Source of the DNA: Meconema thalassinum
Lineage: Eukaryota > Arthropoda > Insecta > Orthoptera > Tettigoniidae
Reading direction: 5' to 3'
Length of the DNA stretch: 64,000 nt
Assembly: GCA_946902985.2 (NCBI GenBank)
Contig: OX336393.1
Location: 136,614,533-136,678,532 of the forward strand
The position numbers were made by a program, and so were the translations under genes. Below are positions 10,660-20,321 of the stretch, in pieces (the stretch's first letter is position 1; each line of letters starts with the position of its first letter). Below the pieces are notes generated by a model. The model was not told the origin of the DNA and searched no databases. It was given only the letters and a program-made list of their open reading frames with translations.

Positions 10660-12166
10660 AACAAGTAGTTCCGTGAAGAACTATACAGCCTATTTTCATA
10701 TATCCTACTCATGTTAATTGTCTCTATTAACATACAAAATTTCAGTTTGATTGTTGTGACAGATTCGTAGATATTGAGAACCGTCAAAATATTTCAGATG
10801 GTCGCCAGTTTGGATTTTTATTTATGTACTATTACATGAAGATTATTGTGTACGTGTGGTATTCAAACTTCAATCCCATGATTAGGACACAAGAAATAAA
10901 TACGAGATTTTAAAATTTCGCACGGCTGCCATCTTGTGGTTATGAAAACAATTGAAATAAATTAGATACCAGTGGATTAACATTTGTATAAGCATTTAAC
11001 GTGCAAAGTTTCACTGCACTCGGATAGTGAAATCGCGAGAAACATCCATTCAAATATTTATATTTCGCGTCGCCGCCATATTGGATTTATGCTCACCAGG
11101 TTACTGAAAGTCCTATAGGTGAACTTATGTTCATAGCCTCTATGAACATAAAATAATTCAGTTTGATTGCTGTAAAAGATTCGTAGATATTGAGATCCGT
11201 CAAAATATTTCGGATGCTCGCCATTTTGGATTGTTATATGTATAGGCCATAGAGTTATGTACCATTAAAGGAAAATTATTGCGTAGCTTCATTATTCAAA
11301 CTTTCACTTCGATCGCATGAATACGACACAAGAATAAAAACTTAATTTTAAAATTTCGCACTGCCGCCATCTTCAGTTTATGTAAACAATTGAACTAAAT
11401 TAGATGCCAATTAATGACAATATGTATAATTATTTACTGTACCACATTTCAATGCGCTCATATGATTAAATCACGAGAAAAATTTATTAGAATGTGGCAA
11501 ATTCGCTTGGCCGCCATGTTCGTTTCGTAGTTTACAGGTTTTTGAAAGTTACATAGCTAAACTTGTACAAGTGCTCTTTATCACCGTACAAAATTTCAGG
11601 TTGATATCATAAACAGTTTCGGAGATATTGAATGCCAGTGAAATATTTCGCACAGCCGTCATTTTGAGGTTATGTGAACAATTGAACGAAGTTAGATGTC
11701 GGTGCATTACAATGTATATGAACATATACTGTGCCAAGTGTCATTGCGTTTGGTTGGTTAAATCGCGAGAAACGTCCATTTAAAAGTCGCAAATTCGCTT
11801 GGCCGCCATGTTGGTTTTGTAGATACCAGGTTTTAAAAGGTCACATAAGTGAATTTCTAGTAGTTTCCTTTATCACCATACAAAATTCTAGGGTGATATC
11901 CGTAATAGTTTCGGAGATATTGAATGCTGGTGAAATATTTCGCACAGCCGCCATGTTGGATTGGTGAGGCGTAACAAAATTTGAAGGGCACGGTCGGGGT
12001 CGCCCGAAATACAGCTATGAACTTACCGAGTTTCATTGAAATCTCTCCAGCCGTTTAGATTTTATTAGGGGGAGACACACACACGAATCACACACACACG
12101 CACACACACACGGACAAAAGGTGATCTCATAAGCCTATTTTTTCTAAATTGAAAATAGGCTAAAAA
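10660..12166 (-). mobile_element. Repeat B2 (family B), inverted partner of B1
   Basis: Minus-strand copy of family B. Its AACAAGTAGTTCC end (10660) corresponds to the right end of B1, and its other end reads GAAAATAGGCTAAAAA (to 12166). It shows the same ATGGCGG-like cores on the minus strand (GCCGCCAT) at about 146-bp intervals and a CA tract near its outer end. B1 and B2 face each other across about 620 bp, giving an inverted repeat with arms of about 1.5 kb. Confidence 0.75.
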
Positions 12167-12479
12167 TGTACATTTTAATTATTTAAATTTTATTTAAGAG
12201 TGACCGGATAAAACTGTTTCGGTTGATTTTATATACGGTAATAAAATTATTTAAAATAATAAAAATACCTTATTATTTTCGCTTTACTTCAAATTGAAGT
12301 TAGGCATACAATGAAAATGAAAACGGGGCGATAGGTGTTAGTCAGCCTCCAGAAAGGGGAGATGGGCCACAAAAGGTTGGAAACCACTGGGCTACGCCTA
12401 CCGTTGATGAATTTCAAAATTAGGGAAAAATAACTGCACATGTAATTTTCAGGCTAAGCATGATTATGTAACAAGTGAG

Positions 12480-12506
12480 ATGATGATGATGATGATGATG
12501 ATGATT
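12480..12506. repeat. GAT microsatellite
   Basis: Eight or so GAT units just after the hAT element. The sequence that follows, to about 12740, has no recognisable gene. Confidence 0.9.
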
Positions 12507-12749
12507 GGTGTCTTAACGGGCGGAACAGCGAGGCCATCTGCCCAAACATAGGCTAATGTTATGCAAATAGTGTCTACCAAGCGACCGTTGCCCAGCCATT
12601 CGGCCTGCAGATTGAAGGGTGAAGCGAGGTCAGGTCGCGTCACATCGACCGTTAATTTTTGTCTCCGTGACCGGTGCGCCGCCCCACTGATATAAGTTAC
12701 AATTACTCAATTGTCCTAACGAGGCTGAGTGTACACTTTTCCTTCTCCT

Positions 12750-12880
12750 GATGCAGAATTGAGAAGAGGCAGGTTCGATTCCTACCTCAGCCATCCTGGA
12801 AGTGGTTTTCCATGGTTTCTCATTTCTACTTTAGGCAGATGCCGAGATTGTACCTAAATTAAGACTATGGACACCTCCTA
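12750..12880 (+). mobile_element. SINE S1 fragment (3' body)
   Basis: Shares with other S1 copies the segment around GGTTCGATTCC, the CCTGGAAGTGGTTTTCC block and the following GGCAGATGCCGAGAT. The tRNA-like head is missing or too decayed to see. The spacer from here to 13060 holds nothing recognisable. Confidence 0.55.
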
Positions 12881-13061
12881 ACCATATCCTAGACCAATTA
12901 CAAGTACACAATAGTACGCCACAGCAGTTACAATAACACGGATTATCAGACAGATTCCACATACTCCAAAGTACTACATAATCGCAAAGCCTTCAAAATG
13001 AATAAACGACAAAAAGTACCCCTATCCAGCCCTCAAGTCAGATCTTAAGTATGACTGGCTG

Positions 13062-13318
13062 CGTTGCTCAGTGGTAACGTTCTCGCATGCTGTTCCCAAG
13101 GTTACAGGATCGAATCCTGGCGGAGTTAGTTGGTATTTGAGAGTGCGTAAATGCGATGGAGCCAGTTTTACTGGCACGTTAAAGATCCCATTCGGGACAA
13201 AATTGCGACACCCCGGCGTCTATAGATCATAAGTTTCTGGCTGGAATTTAACCCAGAGCCTCCTCGGTAAGAGAAAAGCATCCTATCCATAATAATAATA
13301 ATAATAATAATAATGTAA
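13062..13318 (+). mobile_element. SINE S5, tRNA-derived
   Basis: The head has a Pol III A-box-like segment (GCTCAGTGGTAACGTTCTC) and a B-box (GGATCGAATCC) about 35 bp further on, the spacing of tRNA-derived SINEs. The body contains AAATGCGATGGAGCCAG and GGCACGTTAAAGATCCC and ends in an AAT microsatellite. A second, interrupted copy lies on the minus strand at 20185-21900, sharing the same head-body order. Confidence 0.75.
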
Positions 13319-13960
13319 GGGGTTTAAGGTACCTTTTAACTGTTGTGGCCCTTTAAAGGCATAATGTTTGTTTCATTGAAATTGTGCTAGATCGCATTTT
13401 GTACAACCCTACATGGAAGTGTGTTAACAGGAAATATCAGAGCCAGCCAGTCATTCTGCAAGATCAAGTAAGTTATCTTGTCTTTTGGGTTTTCACATTG
13501 GTAGTGGTGGGGGACCGAAGGGAGAACGATCTCAGCGGAAGAACCAGAAAGGACTGTGCGATGGAATGACAAGATAAGAAAGATCCACTCAGAAGATTAG
13601 CTGGCTCAATTCGCCAACACCCCCCATCACAGGTACTACACTGAAATTAATACCTTACGGCGCAAACCTACACGAACACGTGAGTGAAGAGGGGAAGGGA
13701 GAAGAAGGAAGATAGTGGAGGGGGTCACTGAGTAGAGAGATTGTTAAAATAAATCGAAGAGTTCAAATATTTGAATTATTCGAAAACGCTAAGTACCCGA
13801 AAATTAAAGTAGTTTATGTAAAGGAAAATGTCCAGTGGACGAGTTGTTCGAAGCAGGGGCAAATCCAAGGGGTCGGGCAGGGTTTGCCCCTTCCCCATTC
13901 TGCCTAACAGATCCTTATAAATAAATATTCAATTATTTTGAATACGTATATTTGAGACAC
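13319..13960. other. Gene-free stretch with a small dispersed repeat
   Basis: No credible gene. The segment about 13665-13740 (GCAAACCT...GTGGAGGGGGTCACTG) reappears diverged at about 27505-27560, so it belongs to a dispersed repeat of unknown type. The 61-codon frames on both strands near 13384-13572 overlap each other and look like chance. Confidence 0.4.
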
Positions 13961-13964
13961 ATGT

Positions 13965-14405
13965 CGCCACCGTTGCGTAGTGGTCAGCGTGCTTAGCTGC
14001 CACCCCGGAGGTCTGAGGTTCGATTCCCGACGACATTTGAAAAGTGGTATGAGGACTGGAACAGGATCTACATAGCCTCGGGTGGTCCAATTCCCACCTC
14101 AGCCTTCGTCGAAGTGGTTTCCCACTTCGTCTACGGGCAAATGCCGGGATGGTAGCTATCGTCATGCCACGGCCGCTTCCTTCCCTCTTCCTTGTCTATT
14201 CCTCCCATCCCGTCCCATCCCTCATGAGGCCCCCTGTTCGCTTTGCTGGTGAGGCCACCTGGGCGAGGCGCTAGTCCCGCCTCCCCAGTTGTATCTCCCG
14301 ACCAGATGTCAAGCTCCAGGACTCTGCCCGAAGAGGCGGTAAAGGTGGGGTCCCTCGCTGAGTCCGTGGGAAAAGCCTACTTGGAGGGTTAGCTGACTAC
14401 GAAAA
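13965..14405 (+). mobile_element. SINE S1, near full length
   Basis: tRNA-like head with an A-box-like GCGTAGTGGTCAGCGTGC and a B-box GGTTCGATTCCC. The body contains GAGGACTGGAACAGG, GTGGTTTCCCACTTCG and GCAAATGCCGGGATGG, then a C/T-rich 3' segment and a G/A-rich tail (GAAAAAAGAA). It is the longest S1 copy here. Repeat A2 begins directly in its A-rich tail, at 14411. Confidence 0.75.
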
Positions 14406-14410
14406 AAGAA

Positions 14411-15779
14411 AACAAGAAGTTCCGTGACGAACTAAAGAGCCTACTTTTCATGCCAATGATTATTCTAAGGTATATTAACCTATCTAGAATAATGACGAAA
14501 TTAAGTTGGTAATATCGAAATGTCTAATTAGTTCGAAATATTCCTGGTATAATGTAGCCCTGGTGACAGAATATATTCTTAGTTCCATCTCTTAAGGTAC
14601 AGAATACAAAATTTGGTTGAAGTCCAATGGACGTTACATGCAGTTAGACATTGGATCTATCAGCACGCGTAAAAGCATGTTGGCAACAATGTCATGCGTG
14701 TGGTGGTGAGAAATAATCGGAAATATTATGATATTTTGTTGTGCCAATTTTGGATGAAATCCATTTGTTAGTAATGAAGTTACATGTATTTTAAAATTGG
14801 ACCTATCAGCAAGCATATACTCATGTTGGCAGCACTGACTTATATTAATTACTCCAAATTAATCTCGAGTGTCAGGTGCTATACGTGTGCCAAGAAAACA
14901 AGAAGTTCCGTGACGAACTAAAGCTGTTGGCTTTCCTACTTTCTGATATACAGTATTGATATTAGGGTAAAAATATAGACAGCATTTAACAGTTGGCAGC
15001 CTTGATTGCTCTTAAGAATACGTATAGCCATATCTGTTATGTTACACATAGCGCATACGAAATTTGGTTGACATCCAACTGATAGTATAGAAATTACATG
15101 TATTTAAAAATTGGTCCTATCAGCAGGCTTTGAATCATGTTGGTAGAACTGAATTATATAATTTACTCCAAATTAATCTAAAATGTCAGGTACTATACGT
15201 GTGCATAGTTTAAAGTTGTCGGCTTACATACTTTCAGATATATTGGTATTTGGATGAAGAATATAGAGCAATTATTAACAGTTGGCAGCCCTGGTGGCAT
15301 TTAAGAATACACTCAGTCATATATGTTTATGTACACATATTACATACAAAATTTGGTTGAACTCCAATTAATAGTGTGGAAGTTATATGCATTTAAAAAT
15401 TGGACCTATCAGAAGACTTAAAATTATTTTGGCAACACGGGAAATTAAACTGAAATAGTATTATCTGCATGTGTGCCAATTTTGGAATAGCTCCCATGCA
15501 TACCTTCCATATCATCCAACATGGAGCTCAAATTTCTAGTGCATTTTTTCAGCAGTTGGTAGTACTGACATCATTTTCAAATATGGGCTTGAGATATTCT
15601 TGTATACATACTAAATTTGGTTTCGATTGCTGCAGCCGTTTAGGAGTTGATAGGGACACACACACACACAGCCAGACAGACGGACAGACAGAAGGACAGT
15701 CAGACACACATTTTCCCGGATCGATCTCGTAAGTCTACCTTTTCCTCATTTTTGCAAAATGTGAAAAGTAGGCTAAAAA
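14411..15779 (-). mobile_element. Repeat A2 (family A), minus strand
   Basis: Complete minus-strand copy with ends AACAAGAAGTTCC (14411) and GTGAAAAGTAGGCTAAAAA (15779), collinear with A1. It contains the tetranucleotide microsatellite near 15660-15710. An extra copy of its terminal segment (AACAAGAAGTTCCGTGACG and following bases) lies inside the element at about 14893-14923, which the other copies lack. Confidence 0.75.
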
Positions 15780-16069
15780 AGGGACACACGAATGTAGTGT
15801 TTCGCGCTGGTTATATAATCAGGTGTTTGTGCAAGCTCATCTGCTTTCTATTGTCAGAAAGCAGAAGGTCGCTCTTGTTATGAACCTGACTGGCGGCGGC
15901 AATGAGGAAAATGAGCACAAGTTTCGCAACTGGCTGGAGCAATCGATAGCTAGCGGAAACAGGAAAAGTTGAATGATTTAATTATCCCATTCCTTACAGC
16001 CACAAGGAAGAACTCATTTCATGGGTGCCCGCAGGAGTTTTTCCAGGGAGGGGGATGGGTGGCTTCATA
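15780..16069. other. Gene-free spacer
   Basis: Nothing recognisable on either strand. A short hairpin is possible at CTGCTTTC...GAAAGCAG near 15840-15866. Confidence 0.35.
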
Positions 16070-16660
16070 GTATTAGCCTTTCTTCTTCTTTCGAATAACC
16101 CATTTGGAGGGTACGATGAATCAACGTTGGCTATTGTCCATTGTATTCAATTTCCTTTGTTTCCAAATGTCCTTCATCCTTCTAGAGTGACGATCTTCCT
16201 CCTCTTGAATCCACTTTCTGCGAGTTGTTTGTTTCTTCCTTTCTTGAAATTCTGCCTTTTGAATAGCATATCTGAAGAGTGATATGTCTGCTATTGTCTG
16301 TCTGAATTCTGGCGTTTGTCAAATCTTTGTCAATTTCAATGAACCATGTGGGTTTGGATTTGTAACTAGTCAGCAAGTTGAAGATCTGTTTAGTTAGTCT
16401 ACTGTTTTCCTTCTATAGATGTGCCCGAAACACTGTAATCTTCTCTTTCTCAATACATCAGTTAATTTATCACATTTCAAATATAACTCTCTATTTGGTC
16501 GTAACCTATATTCTGCGTTATTATTTCGTTTAGCTGCCAGTATTTTTCTCAGAATTCGTCCTTCAGTCTTCTCTAATTTGTCTAAATCACCAAATCTTGT
16601 TAATTTAAATGTTTCTGCCGCATACAGAGTTTCAGGTCTATTAGCCTATATTATAAATTT
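16070..16660 (-). pseudogene. LINE ORF2 C-terminal remnant (third LINE type)
   Basis: Read on the minus strand, 16660 to about 16420 gives a typical post-RT segment of a LINE ORF2: a TLYAAETF-like start, LEKTEGRILRKI, then YRLRPNREL, KLTDV and RKRRLQCFGHIYR. After a frame change near 16390 the reading continues with LTSYKSKPTWFIEIDKDL and an ARIQTDN-like stretch. The RFGD...RRILRKI...FGHI...R order is characteristic of RTE/CR1-like LINE tails. It has at least one frameshift and no RT core, so it is a 5'-truncated dead copy. Confidence 0.7.
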
Positions 16661-17334
16661 GAATGTAAGTACGGTAAGTAGTTCTTATAGCAAGATATAG
16701 ACGATTGTATTTGCTGAACTAGAATGCATAGGCCTAAACTCTATACAATGTCATGAATTTCTAGGGCGCGTATTGTGGCCATGGTGTCCAAGGCGAGCCT
16801 GGCATTGTTTCCACTTGTGGACCGAAACGACCCGCTGAAAATGAGAACGTTCCTGCGAAACCTCCTAGTTAGCAAACCAAGGCTGTGCAGTGAGAGATTT
16901 TACATCAATGTCACATACTGTAATTTTATTAGCCTATATAAATGAGCCTGAAGTTAGAGGCTGTCTTGAATTAGAAGTTTAATTTGTTTTTTGTCCTTCG
17001 CTGACTTTCCTAAATCTTGAATAATTATAACATCTGTTTTATGAGTGTTTTAAAACTTGAAGCAATGAGGCCACTGTGGCCATTAAGATACTACGCCTCT
17101 ACACAATTGTGCAAGTAAACACATTTGACCAGTGTCAGTGGGCTGAGGTGGTGTGTCATCTTTCTACTGGCTCTTAATGCTCAACATCCCCCTTCCCCAG
17201 GTACTCAGAACGTATGGGTTAGGGGCAGATGACCTAGCTGTTCCACCCTTTAAAGCAACAATAACTAACTAACGAGTGGGTCATTATTTGGTAACCATGG
17301 ACCCCCACGAAATCTACCATTTCTTCCAATTGCT
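16661..17334. other. Gene-free stretch with a retroelement-like tail
   Basis: No gene. The phrase GGGGCAGATGACCTAGCTGTT...CCCTTTAAAGCAACAATAACTAAC (about 17222-17275) resembles the end of the retroelement at 20322-21802 (GGGGCCGATAACCTAGATGTT...CCTTAAAACAACAAT), so a truncated relative may end here. Confidence 0.4.
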
Positions 17335-17347
17335 GGTGCCGGATGTT

Positions 17348-17870
17348 GCTTGGTTGGTTCTTAAGTTTAGGGGCTGCGACAACGCGGTCATGTAGCCCCG
17401 TGTACTTTGGGTGTGTGTAGAATCTGTCTGATAACCGGTGTTAATTGTGATGACTGTATTAGTGTGTGTTATCTGTTTTTTAATTTAAGTACAGACTGCA
17501 ACTTAGAATTTTTCAAATAGTTCCTACTTTTGCCGCAAAGCGCCACCTTCAACGGCTACTAGGCCAAGTTCAGAACTTAGCTACTAGACGCCACCGCAGT
17601 CGGCTCTTGGCAACGAACGTAGAAACCTAAGAGCGTTGTTTACATTCTTAACCTATCCAATTTAGTTTCACACAGGTGCAATTAGTGGAAGGTTCTTTAA
17701 CATGCCATAAATCTATGACATGGGACCGCCGGCTTTACTTCCTCTCCGAAGGAAGGCATACTGAGTGATTTTTAACGCTCTTAAAAAATCCGACGGCTTC
17801 GGCCGGGTTTGAACCCGCGATCTTGGGCAGAGAAGCTCAGCATGCTACCGACTACGCCACCGAAGCCGCC
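17348..17870 (-). mobile_element. SINE S2b, full length, with 13-bp target duplication
   Basis: On the minus strand the element starts with a tRNA-like head (GGCTTCGGTGGCGTAGT...CGCGGGTTCAAACC) at about 17870. It continues through a body with TCCGAAGGAAGGC (as written on plus) and ends in GGGGCTACATGACCGCG-like sequence and an AACCAACC tail. The direct repeat GGTGCCGGATGTT occurs at 17335-17347 and 17871-17883, a perfect 13-bp target duplication that fixes both ends and shows LINE-type integration. Confidence 0.88.
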
Positions 17871-17884
17871 GGTGCCGGATGTTC

Positions 17885-18060
17885 TTTAATTCAACTTTCC
17901 TGTCGAACTCCCTTGGTCAACTCATGCTCTTCACCGACTACGACGCTGTTAGGGCACTCGAGAAATTGCGAGTTTTCAATTTTCCCGCCTTTCATGGCCT
18001 TTCCCTCGAATCCTGGCCCTGATAGTTGCCGTCCTAAGTGTGGTTTCCCCGGGTTTATCC
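17885..18060 (+). repeat. Fragment of the 20322-21802 retroelement family
   Basis: CTTTCCTGTCGAACTCCC, TTGGTCAACTCATGCTCTTC, CGACGCTGTTAGGG and TTTTCCCGCC occur in the same order as in the element at 20322-21802 (nt 20430-20525). It is diverged and lacks both ends. Confidence 0.55.
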
Positions 18061-18232
18061 ACCCTTCTTTCAAGGCAAACCATACATTATTTCAAGTCTC
18101 GGGGCATGAAAAGAAAGTTGGTTTAGGATCCATCTCTGGTTCATTCTGCAAGTAGTTGTCAACTCACCTCCACCTAACTTAGTCATGGCCACTCTAGTTC
18201 CAGCTACAAGTACACTGACTACACTAACATTG

Positions 18233-18405
18233 GGCGGCTTCGGTGGCGTAGTTGGTAGCATGTTGAGCTTCTGTGCCCAAGGTCGCGGGTTCAAACCTGG
18301 CCGAGGTCGTCGGATTTTTTAAGAGCGTTAAAAATCCCTCAGTATGCCTTCCTTCGGAGGGGAAGTAAAGCCGACGGGCTTTGTAAAAGAACCTTCCACT
18401 AACTA
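18233..18405 (+). mobile_element. SINE S2 5' portion
   Basis: tRNA-like head with GGTGGCGTAGTTGGTAGCA and GGGTTCAAACC boxes, followed by the shared S2 body (AAGAGCGTTAAAAATCCC, CTTCCTTCGGAGGGG). It stops after ACCTTCCACT, before the part that separates subtypes S2a and S2b. Confidence 0.75.
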
Positions 18406-18454
18406 CTATTGTTTTTGTATTTTATTTTTAATTAGTCAATGTACCCTCTAGGTT

Positions 18455-18690
18455 GGTTGTTCCCACGGACTCAGCGAGGGAACTCACCACTACCGCCTCT
18501 ATGGGCAGTGTCCTGGAGCTGGGAACATCTGGTCGGAATGGATACAACTGGGGAGGTGTGATCAGCACTTCGCCCAGGCGGCCTCACCTGCAAAGCGAAC
18601 AGGGGCCACATGAGGGATGGGAAGGGATGGAAGATTGGGATGGATAGGCTAGGAAGAGGGAAGGAGGCGGCCGTGGCCTTACAGTAGGTA
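18455..18690 (-). mobile_element. SINE S1 3' segment, minus strand
   Basis: The complement matches the 3' portion of S1 at about 14165-14390: GACTCAGCGAGGGA, CCTGGAGCTG, GGCGGCCTCACC, GGGATGGGAAGGGATG and GCGGCCGTGGC appear in mirror order. The head is absent. Confidence 0.7.
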
Positions 18691-18699
18691 CTGCCCCCG

Positions 18700-19600
18700 T
18701 AAATTGAATTATACTGAGACCACGGTGGCTGTATTGGCATATGTGGATAAAGTTATGGCTGTCATAGTTGTGACGTGTATATTCATGACGTAGGCACGTA
18801 TGACGCAGACTTCATGCAAGTAGGCTGGATGAGCTGAGATTCTTGGTGACGTCATGATTTTGTTCGAGAAGGATCTGAGATTTACGACGCAGTCGCAGGG
18901 AAGCAAGGAATTGTGCTGAGGAAGAAGTTACGCTATTGGAGGAGAGGCTCGAACCAATGAATGATAGCTTGGAGGGAGACGGAGATTACTGAAATTACCA
19001 TATTTAATTACTTTTGGCATGCAGAATTGTGGAAATATATTTTCAGTTATGGCATTGATTTGGAATTTTGAAGAATTTAATTATGAGTTTTTGAAATTTA
19101 AAAATCCGTCAAGTATAGCCAAAGTTAGAACTTCTAGCAATGACGGAGGAACAAGCTATGGTAGGGATGGATACGCCCCTTAAGAAGTTGATAAAAGGCC
19201 TTGCACAGCAGAGAGGAAGTTCTCATGTCTCATGTCTCATGTCTCAGAGCTCATGGCTCATTTTCTCATTCTCATATTGTCAGACTTCGAGTTCTTAATT
19301 CTGATAGAACAAGTATATATTATTCAGTGAAGCAAGTCGTCATTAGCAAGTGTGGTAGAGCCCACAGCATCGAACAAGCACTGAGTGTGCAGCAGTGCAA
19401 TTTTACGGTTACTAAAACCATGACGAATAGAAATAAACAGTGTCATCACTCCGCTACTTAAGCATTGTAGTTCATGGTCCAGCCAGTGTGTGGCGCGGAA
19501 GTCGCGACGAACCATAAGCACGTATGACAGTAACCCACGAGGTTAGTACTGCAATATCCTCTGCGCGAGAAGTCATATTATTCGAGGGAATTTGTTTCTT
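18700..19600. other. Gene-free stretch
   Basis: No gene or repeat end recognised. It contains a short tandem CTCATGT tract (about 19220-19250). Short frames near 19201-19521 on both strands lack any family resemblance. Confidence 0.4.
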
Positions 19601-19615
19601 TGTAATAATTTACGA

Positions 19616-20000
19616 ATGTCTGTGCAGTGCTTTGTGTGTGCAAACACAAGTTTTGTTCCTGGAAGTAAATCGGGTTACGAAGAAAATCTGATGGTAGACA
19701 TTTTTCAAACCGCCAAAAGAAACAAATCTGTTTTCGAAATGGGCGAGAGTTTTTCCGTGGAAGGATAAGCAATTGTCGATCAAAAATAGAATCTGTGACG
19801 AACGTTTTTCGGAAGATTTAATTATTATAAAGGCGGACTCTTTCGTAGTGAACTATGAGAACGTGAAACTTCCTCGCGTGAAGTGGAAATTAAAACCAGG
19901 ATCAGTACCTCAAATTTTTCAAAATTTACCGAAATATCTATCCACTGATGTAAAATCACGAAAGCCGCCCAGTAGGATACGGAATGAAGGCAGCCTTCCA
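19616..20000 (+). pseudogene. THAP-domain remnant, frameshifted
   Basis: An ATG at 19616 opens a short frame with CFVCANTSFVPG and KSGYEENL, like the N-terminal zinc-binding part of a THAP domain. Near 19690 the family reading moves one frame and continues FFKPPKETNLFSKW, ARVFPWKDKQLS, KNRICDERFSED and then KLKPGSVP and LPKYLS. The order (hydrophobic FKxPK, KW, C-x2-H/F, KLKPGAVP) is that of THAP DNA-binding domains, found in P-element-type transposases and in host proteins. The expected His after the third Cys is Arg. The frameshift and lost ligand indicate a relic. Confidence 0.65.
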
Positions 20001-20084
20001 TGGCTACTTGTTCTATTTCGTGCCATCCTTACCTAAAACGAAAAAAAATCCGTCTTAATAATAATAGGTCTAAAATAATAATAG

Positions 20085-20165
20085 TTGTTGATTCTTTAGG
20101 GACTTAACGACATCGTGGTCACGTATCCCCGTGTGTTTGGGTTTGTTTAGAATTCGTCTGACCTG
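20085..20165 (-). repeat. S2b-type SINE tail fragment
   Basis: The TTAGGGACTTAACGACATCG, GTGGTCACGTATCCCCG and GTCTGACC phrases match, diverged, the 3' end of S2b read in reverse. Confidence 0.5.
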
Positions 20166-20321
20166 TGTCATTATGATGTAATAATAATAAAGTTATTGGT
20201 TTTACGTCCCTTTTAACTACCCTGGCTTTTAGAGACGTCGGGGTGCCGGAATTTTGCCCCGAAGGGGATCTTTAACGTGCCAGTAAATGTACTGACACGG
20301 CTCCCTCGCATTTGCGCACCC

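Larger units (their letters stand above)
8140..12389 (+). mobile_element. hAT transposon (ZBED5-like), internally decayed, hosting repeats B1 and B2
   Basis: The left end CAGTGGTTCCCAACCT (8140) matches the right end read in reverse, CAGTGGTTTCCAACCT (ending 12389). The flanking 8-mers are CGCTACGC (8132-8139) and GGCTACGC (12390-12397), seven of eight identical, as expected for a hAT target duplication. CAGTGGTTCCCAACC ends are common for the hAT group whose domesticated relatives include ZBED5. The interior keeps only a decayed transposase C-terminus (about 10040-10485) lying between two inverted 1.5-kb repeats. The N-terminal two thirds of the transposase are missing. Confidence 0.8.

Noticed and set aside
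13062..13140. Genuine tRNA genes at the SINE heads (also 13965, 18233, 46194, 48617)
   Set aside because: A and B boxes are present but acceptor stems do not close, and each continues into a SINE body with copies elsewhere.
4490..15779. A1 and A2 as arms of one 11-kb foldback transposon
   Set aside because: Each copy has both ends of its own (A1 4490-5898, A2 14411-15779), A1 lies in a LINE and A2 in a SINE tail, so they are separate insertions.
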